A stretch of DNA of 64,000 nucleotides from contig NC_030854.1 in the NCBI RefSeq assembly GCF_000208745.1, positions 15,624,196-15,688,195 of the forward strand, written 5' to 3'. The DNA is from Theobroma cacao (Eukaryota; Streptophyta; Magnoliopsida; Malvales; Malvaceae). This document shows, piece by piece, positions 57,012 to 64,000 of this stretch. Numbering within the stretch: the stretch's first letter is position 1; each line of letters opens with the position of its first letter. Below the pieces are notes generated by a model. That model was not told the DNA's origin, made no database searches, and saw nothing but the letters and a program-made list of their open reading frames with translations. The position numbers and the translations under genes were made by a program.

Positions 57012-59947
57012 TGTCATGACCCGAAACCTCTTTCGGACCCATGACAACTGCCGCGATGTCTCGATTTACACTCATTACCCGAAATGCCAATCGAAACCCC
57101 GCAAGGCTTACGTATCAGTTTCTTGCCTTTCTTGTGAGCAATCGTTGTTAAACATTCCGTTTTAACTAATTACCATTCGTTTTCGGCTCAAGTAAATCAA
57201 AAGACAAAAATATATTCTCTTTCTTTTTTCTTTTAAGGATTTATAGACAAATATTACTATTCAAAATATTGATTAAAATATAGCATTTTTATATAAAATA
57301 ATATTTATAGAAACACGTGTAAATAATCTTTTGTAACTTGGAAGTAAAATAAATTCATACATACAATAATTTACAAAGTTACAATGTACAATAATAATTA
57401 CAATGACAAGTGGTCCATAAATACACCAAGTGTTGGTGATAGTAACCTACTGTCTATGAGATAGAGGTGTCAACTGGAATCCTCGACAAAATCGGGTATC
57501 TACAAGCTACCACAGGCTTGAAATATTTGAAAAGGAGGTGGGTGAGATTTTTTAATCCCAATGAGTAAAAAGACATTATTATAAATATCTAAAGGCGAGT
57601 AAAATGGAGGCTAGTTTAAACAACAAATCACAAACCATTTCATAAGGTTTTCAACTTATTTCTTAAACCATAAAATATTTGTAATTTACCAAAATAGTTG
57701 TTAACGATCATGACTTTTACTATAAATAGGTCTCAAGCCAAAAACTAGTCCTCGGGGATACCTTGGCCGAGGCATCTAACCGAGTCCGTCAAGGTTGTTA
57801 AGATATTTACATGTTAAACACATGTTAGTTTTGAAAGCAAGTCGTTCCTTAGCGTTGGCCGAGTTACACATTCACGTGGGGGTTCGACGTGAAGTGAGCT
57901 CTAACACTACCCCGGGAGTTACCCTCCTCACCTCTACAACTGGAGTAACTATATAACCGAGTTTACCGTGCCCCTCTAATAGGCAGTCCACTGAAACCCA
58001 CCACTGTAGTGACGAAACCCACCAACTTTAATAAAATTTCGATAGTATAGCGTGGCTTTTATTTATTTACCCAGCCTGCATAGTAAAAGACAGCTTACAT
58101 AAATTCCCAATGTAATTATAAAATATATCCACATATACTCATATATCATAAGCCATTCATAGGAAAATATATTTTTTCAAGACAATTGGTAGCCTCCAAT
58201 TACTCAATTTCATTATCAAAAGTTTCTTATTGCAGATAATCAACACAATATATTTATTTGTCACATTTATTTCTAAAATATCAAAAGTCCCATTTTAATC
58301 TCATTTTAATTTCATAAAATACCTAAAAAAAACATTTAAAAATAAACTCTAGATAATTTACAATAATAATAGGTTTACTCACAATTTTCGAAAACTAAAT
58401 TCGGTTACTCCAACTATTACTCATCGGATGCGATTTCTTTACCCTTACCAGAAGATTCGCCACCTTGACAAATTGCACAATTAAGATGTTTACTACTTTG
58501 GTACTAAACCAAAATAAACTAATTTATACTACTAATGCATGATATGAAGTGCAAAATGTCTAAATTTTGCCTAAACGTGTTCGTTTAAACTCCAAATTAA
58601 TTTTTCTCAGTTTTTATACCTCAATTGCACCCAAATTGACTTAATGTCCCTTAGTCTGGTGTAAATTATCAGTCCCAATAACAAATTACGAAAATACCCC
58701 TAATGGGTAAAACTTTGTATTTTTGCTCCAAAAATTCCCATTATTTTCTAGGCTCATAATTCATCATTATTCATCATAATTCCTCAAATAAACATCAAGA
58801 TCGGCAGCCAATATTCCCCTAGAAAATTCAGCATAATGCGTTTCAATGGGAGAAAATTATTTCTCTAGCTTATTTTTGCTATATTACAATATAACCTAAC
58901 TAAAATCACTTAAGTCAATTAAAATCAATAAAAACTCAAGCTCAAAACTCATCCATGGAGGTTTGGCCAGCATGGGTGTCCATACCCACTTTCCAATTTT
59001 GCATAGAAATGAGAAAAAATGCGTGGGTAGTGAAAATCACAAGGAAAATCAATGAAATTTACCTTTTTAGTGCTTGATTTCTTGATTTTTCTTGATTTTC
59101 TCCAAATTTTTCAGCTAGGGTTCTTATTTCTTTTCCCCCTTTTCTCTCCTGGTTTGGACAGCTTGAAGAAGATGAGAATTTTGGAAATTTTTACCTTTTT
59201 AAAGGCTAAAATAATATAATATTATTTTATTCATTTTTTTAATGTTTTATTAATTCCTTAAATTCTAGCCATCCATTTGTTTCCAAATTTTCACCATACA
59301 CTTGTCCCACATATCCATAGCTTAGATAAAATTCTCAGACTTATCCAAAGTCTTGGTGGAGTAATTTTTTTGAAATTTACATTTTTACCTCGGTAAAAGT
59401 CAAAAATTACATTTTTACCCCAAAAACTGAAAAATTGCCCATTGACATATTTTTCATCCCTTATACTCATACCATTCTCCAATTTGTCCAATTTGATCTA
59501 AATTCTCTCAAAATCTCAAATTTTGTCCGTGGGTGGCAAAATTATGATTTTGCCCCTACATTCCATAAATCACCAGAATTAAACTTTTTCACTTCTTATC
59601 ATTAAATTATACTCCAAATAGTTAATCTTGGTCAAAAATTTCACTCCATGATCAAATTATTATCTTAGGTGGCAAAATGACGATTTTGCCCTTGAACATA
59701 AAAATTTTCAATTTTTCCTCAAATGAACTCTCGAACTCCGAACAATCATTTTTAGTCATTATTGGATTGTAAAATATTAAAAATCATCCTATTATTCTTA
59801 TTTGAACTAGTTCGAGGTTAAATCAACTCAAGTGTACCGTTAGGTACAATACCAGATTTCGTCTATTCTTAGGGACTTTCCTAGCGTAATAACATGGTAC
59901 TCAGTGCATGTATGTCATGACATGTATTTATAGGGTCGAGTTTTACA
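57012..59947 (-). repeat. 5' LTR of the complete A element
   Basis: 2,936 bp, minus strand TGTAAAACTCGACCC...GGGTCATGACA. Leader intron 58464-59062 (AAAAAG/GTAAAT...GTCAAG/GTGG), 599 bp against 645 in the 3' LTR. The short frame at 56875-57090 on this strand starts in the LTR end and continues into the leader; it is not a recognised gene. Confidence 0.93.
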
Positions 59948-60081
59948 GACTTAAAGTGGAAAAGGAATGCGGTAAGCTTAATACTATGTTTTAAAGCCAT
60001 TGGTTTGTTGAATATTGTGAGGAAATAATTGTGCAAGTGTGGGTAGCATATGAATGGAAATTGTGGTGCATGTAAACTTAG
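59948..60081 (+). mobile_element. C'-like LTR segment between the A element and the next C LTR
   Basis: Continuation of the host LTR interrupted at 48803. It begins with the TSD copy GACTT. No feature other than AT-rich LTR-like sequence is seen. Confidence 0.5.
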
Positions 60082-60471
60082 TGTGAGACCTCGACCTCTA
60101 TAGGCTCGTAACTAGGCATAGATGCAATAACACGGGTTAGGGGTAATTTCGTCATTTCCTTAGTAAGCCCCTAAAAGTAAGTTTTAAACAATATTAAGGC
60201 CTAAGTAGGCCTACGGCATAAATGAATGATGAAAATATGGGTAAAATGACAAAGGAAATAAAAATGATGATGATTTTCACGGTAGGGGCAAAATGGTAAT
60301 TTTCCACCTCAGGTCAAAATTTTTAAGTTTTCGCAAACCTGAGCATTTCTAGACCATTAGGGACCTTGTCCTAGTGTCAAAAGAGTAAAAAGATTGCATA
60401 AAGGATTGTAAGAGAACAAGTTAACTTGTGAAGGCATTTTGGTAATTTAAGTGTAGCGGATAAGCTTGGGC

Positions 60472-60479
60472 TATAAATA
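60472..60479 (+). promoter_or_regulatory. TATA box of the C LTR
   Basis: TATAAATA in GGGCTATAAATATATC, in the same context as 4293-4300. Confidence 0.6.
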
Positions 60480-60801
60480 TATCTTTCTTCCAACAGCTTC
60501 TTCTCCCATTTTCTAGCAGCTTCTTCTTCTTCTTCCTTATTCTCTTTCATGTTGCTTTCATCCTCCATGGAAGCTTGATATGAAACCTCCATAACCTCTC
60601 TCAAAATAGCTCCAATTTTCAAGCTTTTATGCTTTTTTCCATAGAACCCTTGTACTCTTTCAGTCTCTCACTTTAAAACCCTTAAAAAATATTACTTCCA
60701 TACTTTCTCTCACTAGCTAGGTTTTTAGAGAGAGAAAGAGGGAGCTTTACAATAGTTTGGAGAATTGATGGAAATAATTTCAAAGTTACAAAGCTATTAA
60801 G

Positions 60802-61015
60802 GTGAGCAGTAAATTAAAGTTGAATTTTTAGTGTTGAGAATGACTAGAGATTTGACTTGTGAATATTTTGTAGTTGAGGTTGTTAATTCACTTTGGAGTG
60901 ATTAGGATAGTGAAAATGGATAGCCATTTAATGGCACTTGGAAACTAGTAGGTGCTAGTTTGTAGAACTTGTAATTATGAGAATTGAGTTAATTGTGATG
61001 TTAATATGATGATAG
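60802..61015 (+). other. Putative leader intron of the C LTR (214 bp)
   Basis: CTATTAAG/GTGAGCAG ... ATGATAG/GTTCCAAC, T-rich body. This copy, with AAG/GTGAGC, has the best 5' splice match of the C-type LTRs and shows how the CCTAGG/GTGAGT version in the complete element is likely to be read. Confidence 0.62.
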
Positions 61016-61073
61016 GTTCCAACGAAACCCCACCGTCCCATTTGGACCTTAGGGAAGTTGGAATCGACTCAAG

Positions 61074-63951
61074 TGTCACGACTCGGTACTCCCCTCGAGC
61101 CTGTGACAACCGTCGCTTCGTACTGATAGACATTCGTTACCCGGAGTGCCAACCGAAACCCCGTAAGGCTTTAGTACCATTTTTTTTTCATCTCCCCTGT
61201 GAGTAATCATCGCCAAACCTCGTTTTTAAAGAACTTTAAGCTTTTTCCCTTTCAAAATCGTGGAAAAATAATTTTCGCCTCACAAGGGTGTTTTCATAAA
61301 TTTTTCCTCAAAATTGTTCGAACCCGACTAAAAATTTAGTAGATGAGTGGAAAACACATATTTCATGATTTAAAATAAATTTGGGTGTCCAAAACATTTA
61401 TTAAAAATGATATTGCAACTATTTGAATAAAATAAAAATATTCTAATTTCTTGTAAAACAATATTTATAGAGTCGTTGGTAAATAATTTTTGTAATGTAA
61501 AAGCTAAATAAATGCATACGTACTATAATACAAATAACTAGGATATGAAATTTACTTTACAGTGACTCGTGGGCTCACAAGGAACAAAAGTGCACAAAGG
61601 TAGTAAACCTACAGTTTTTGTAGTAAAATCGACTATAATCCTTGACAATATCTGCTATCCACAGGCTACCTTAGGCCTGAAATGGTTGAAGAGGAGGGTG
61701 GTGAGATTATAAAATCCCAGTGAGTAAACAAATGCCATCTAAACCATCTAAAGTCGAGTAAATAGAGATAGATAAAATAGTTTAACGTACTGAAAGTCAT
61801 CACCTTTCAACTTGTTTCAACCAAATAAAATCAATTCATATAAATCGAGCAGGGATGCCTTGATAGAGGGCTATCCCAACCGAGTCCGCCAAGGCTGTTA
61901 AAAAGTTATGTACACATAAATTATGTTTTTATTTTAAAAACATAGCCGTTCCTTGGCGTTAGCGGAGTTCATCATCATGAGGTGGTTTGGCGTGAAGTGA
62001 ACTCTAAAGTTATACCTCGAGAGTTACCCTACTCGCCTCTCCAACCGAGGTAAGACTATGACCAGGTTTCATGCCCCTCTAATAGGCTAGTCCACAGAAC
62101 CAGCCCACTATAGCAGGCTAAACCCACCATACAATAAAAATTCAACAGCATAACATGGAAATTTTATCATTATCCAGCCTATCAAGGCAAACAACAATTT
62201 ATAAATTTCAACACAAATATCAATTTAGCCATTGATGCCAATATTGTGATAAGCCAATCAATTAGAACCATAAATTCACAATATATTAAATGTTCTCCAA
62301 TTACTTTATTTTCAAAGCCATTATTCAATTTTAAAACAATTTATGAAATCATTTCATTAAATCACATTTGGTTTATAAAACCGAAAAAATTAATCATTTA
62401 ATTCTTTTTCCATGAAATTCACAAAATCAGATAAAAACCACTTTAGATAATTAAGACAATAGTAAGGTTACTCACAATACTAGGAGTTCGATATACTCTT
62501 ATTCCCGGTCTTCGGGCACAACTCTTTTCCCTTGTTAAAGGGCTCACCACCTATACATCATACGTGACACGAATTTCAATAAATTATGTCAATTTATCAT
62601 AAACTATTTCAGGCTCTATAAATCCATATGAATGCACGAAATGTGATGCAAAATGTCCGAATAGCCATTTAAATACGGTATTCGACCTAATTCGCACTAT
62701 TCTCGGTGTAATTCGCTAAAACCTCCAATTTAACTCCAAATCGATTTCTTTCACTTTCTACACTCCAATTATACTTAAAATACCTTAGTGACTGTGAATA
62801 TGATTCAATTTATCAGTCCTAACCATAAATCGCACATGTCTATACATTAGGTAAAAATTTGGATTTTCATCCCAAAATTTTCCATTCAATTTCTAGCCTC
62901 ACCAATCATTAAATACCACAAAAATATCATGAAATGTCATCAATTTCAGGCTCAATATCCTCCCTAGAAAATTCAGCCTCTTGTGGGTTTGTGAAGAACA
63001 AAGTGATTCCTTGCTAGATTTTCATACTTTCCATTACCAAACAACCAAAAACACTTTATTAGCTTGAAATCTAGCAAAATCAATGCTGAAGATCTCTCCT
63101 CTCAAATTCGGCCAGCATGGGTTCATCATGTAAACTTGAGTTCTAAGCATGGAAAATGAAAAAGAAAGCATGGGTAGTGTAAATCACAAGATAAAGTCAC
63201 AAAATTTTACCTTTATTAGCTTAATCCGTTGAAATCCCACACTTTTTCTTCAATTTTCCCACCTAGGGTTTGTGTTCTTTCCTTTCTTCGTCACTTCATG
63301 CTTTGGCTGGCCATATGGGTGAGAAATGGGCTGATTTTGTGCTAATTTATAAGGAAAATAATGAATGGATGAGATTTTGACACATGTCACCATTCCATTG
63401 GTCCATGTGTCATACTTAGCCATTAAGAAATCTCTCTCCACCACTTAAATTTCCTCAATTATCCATGATAATATTGGGTAAAATTCGTGTGCTGGACAAG
63501 TGTTGGGTGGTGTAAAATTACAATTTTACCCCTGAGGTGGCAAAATGACTATTTTACCCGTATGCTCGAAAAAATGCCAGAATTAAAATCCTCCACTTCT
63601 CAAACTCAAATTATACTCCCAATGATCAATCTTAGTAAAAAATTTCAACCAACACTAACATCTTAACCTCGGGTGGGAAAATGACCATTTTGTCCCTAGG
63701 TCATGAAAATTCCAATTTGACTCCAAATTGATCTTCGAACTCCAAATCACCATTTTAAGTCATTTTGGGGTCTTAAAATTCTCAATTTCATCTTAAAATC
63801 TTTATTCAGACTAGTTCGTGGCTTAATTCAACTTAATTGTACCATTTGGTACAATACTGTCCTTTAACGATTTCCAAGGTACCCAAGTAAGCAAACATGC
63901 ATTCTTATGTAAGAATGGCATAATAAACATATTGTAAAGTCGGGCTTGACA
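61074..63951 (-). mobile_element. Family A solo LTR inside the C LTR
   Basis: TGTCACGACTCGG (61074) to GGGCTTGACA (63951), 2,878 bp. TSD TCAAG (61069-61073) against TAAAG (63952-63956). Leader intron 62551-63210 (ATAAAG/GTAAAA...TATAG/GTGG on the minus strand). No internal region is present. Confidence 0.92.
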
Positions 63952-64000
63952 TAAAGGTTCAACGAAATACCGGTGAGTGAAATTGCATTTCAAAATTTAT

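Larger units (their letters stand above)
48804..59947 (-). mobile_element. Complete family A Ty3/gypsy retrotransposon (Tekay/Del-like)
   Basis: An 11,144-bp element on the minus strand: 5' LTR 57012-59947, primer-binding site, gag, protease, RT, RNase H, integrase with a chromodomain-like tail, polypurine tract, 3' LTR 48804-51780. TSD GACTC (48799-48803) against GACTT (59948-59952). It is the only A copy here with an internal region and identifies what the A solo LTRs came from. The coding region is better preserved than in the C element (the RT part is open for 411 codons), but stops and frameshifts still break it. Confidence 0.95.
60082..64000 (+). mobile_element. Family C LTR, front half, split by an A solo LTR and cut by the window edge
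   Basis: TGTGAGACCTCGACC (60082) begins an LTR with the C layout: ACACGGGTTAGGGG block, TATA box 60472-60479, CAGCTTCTTCTCC leader, GA stretch 60728-60742 and leader intron 60802-61015. It breaks at 61073 and resumes at 63957 with GTTCAACGAAATACCGGTGAGTG, the counterpart of GCTCAACAATATACCGGTGAGTG at 4893. Whether it is solo or part of an element cannot be seen. Confidence 0.85.

Overview
The window is plant DNA, most likely heterochromatic intergenic sequence from a eudicot. It is built almost entirely of long-terminal-repeat (LTR) retrotransposons inserted into one another. I found no host protein-coding gene, tRNA, rRNA or CRISPR array. The evidence for a plant is Ty3/gypsy Gag-Pol with two zinc knuckles, D(S/P)G protease, RT, RNase H, DDE integrase and a C-terminal chromodomain-like segment (Tekay/Del-like chromovirus), initiator-Met primer-binding sites, and LTRs of 2.2-3.0 kb.

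I use working names for the LTR families. A: TGTAAAACCC...GGGTCGTGACA, 2.7-3.0 kb. B: TGTGAAACCC...GTTGTGACA, with ATCGAT palindromes. C: TGTGAGACCTC...GGGTCGTGACA. C': TGTGACACC...; a close relative of C. E: an A-like front half joined to a C-like back half. There is also one LTR that is probably Ty1/copia.

Layout. 1-2156 is the end of an A LTR. 2157-3378 is a decayed copia-like LTR. 3379-15867 is a C' solo LTR split by a complete C element (3904-14194). 15868-40024 is an old 5'-truncated B element. Its RT is cut by an A solo LTR. Its integrase is cut by a B solo LTR, which itself holds an A solo LTR and a C' solo LTR that holds an E solo LTR. The integrase is cut again by a C solo LTR, and the 3' LTR is cut by an A solo LTR. 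40025-44576 is a patchwork that includes an assembly join (N at 41431), a B LTR fragment and a copia-like solo LTR. 44925-60081 is a C'-like LTR split by an A solo LTR (45663-48603) and a complete minus-strand A element (48804-59947). 60082-64000 is a C LTR split by an A solo LTR and running off the window.

Most insertions are framed by 5-bp target-site duplications (TSDs), so order and depth (four levels) can be read directly. Ten TSD-framed solo LTRs against two complete elements indicates strong removal by LTR-LTR recombination. All gag-pol reading frames are broken, mostly by stops explainable as C-to-T or G-to-A changes.

The most interesting signals are in the LTRs. Families A, C, C' and E each have a leader segment bounded by splice-site-like sequence (GT...AG), and one C' copy lacks exactly that segment, as if made from spliced RNA. 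Families B and C each carry arrays of perfect 16-18 bp palindromes. A 36-43 bp minisatellite is shared by C, C' and E. Family E looks like a recombinant LTR.
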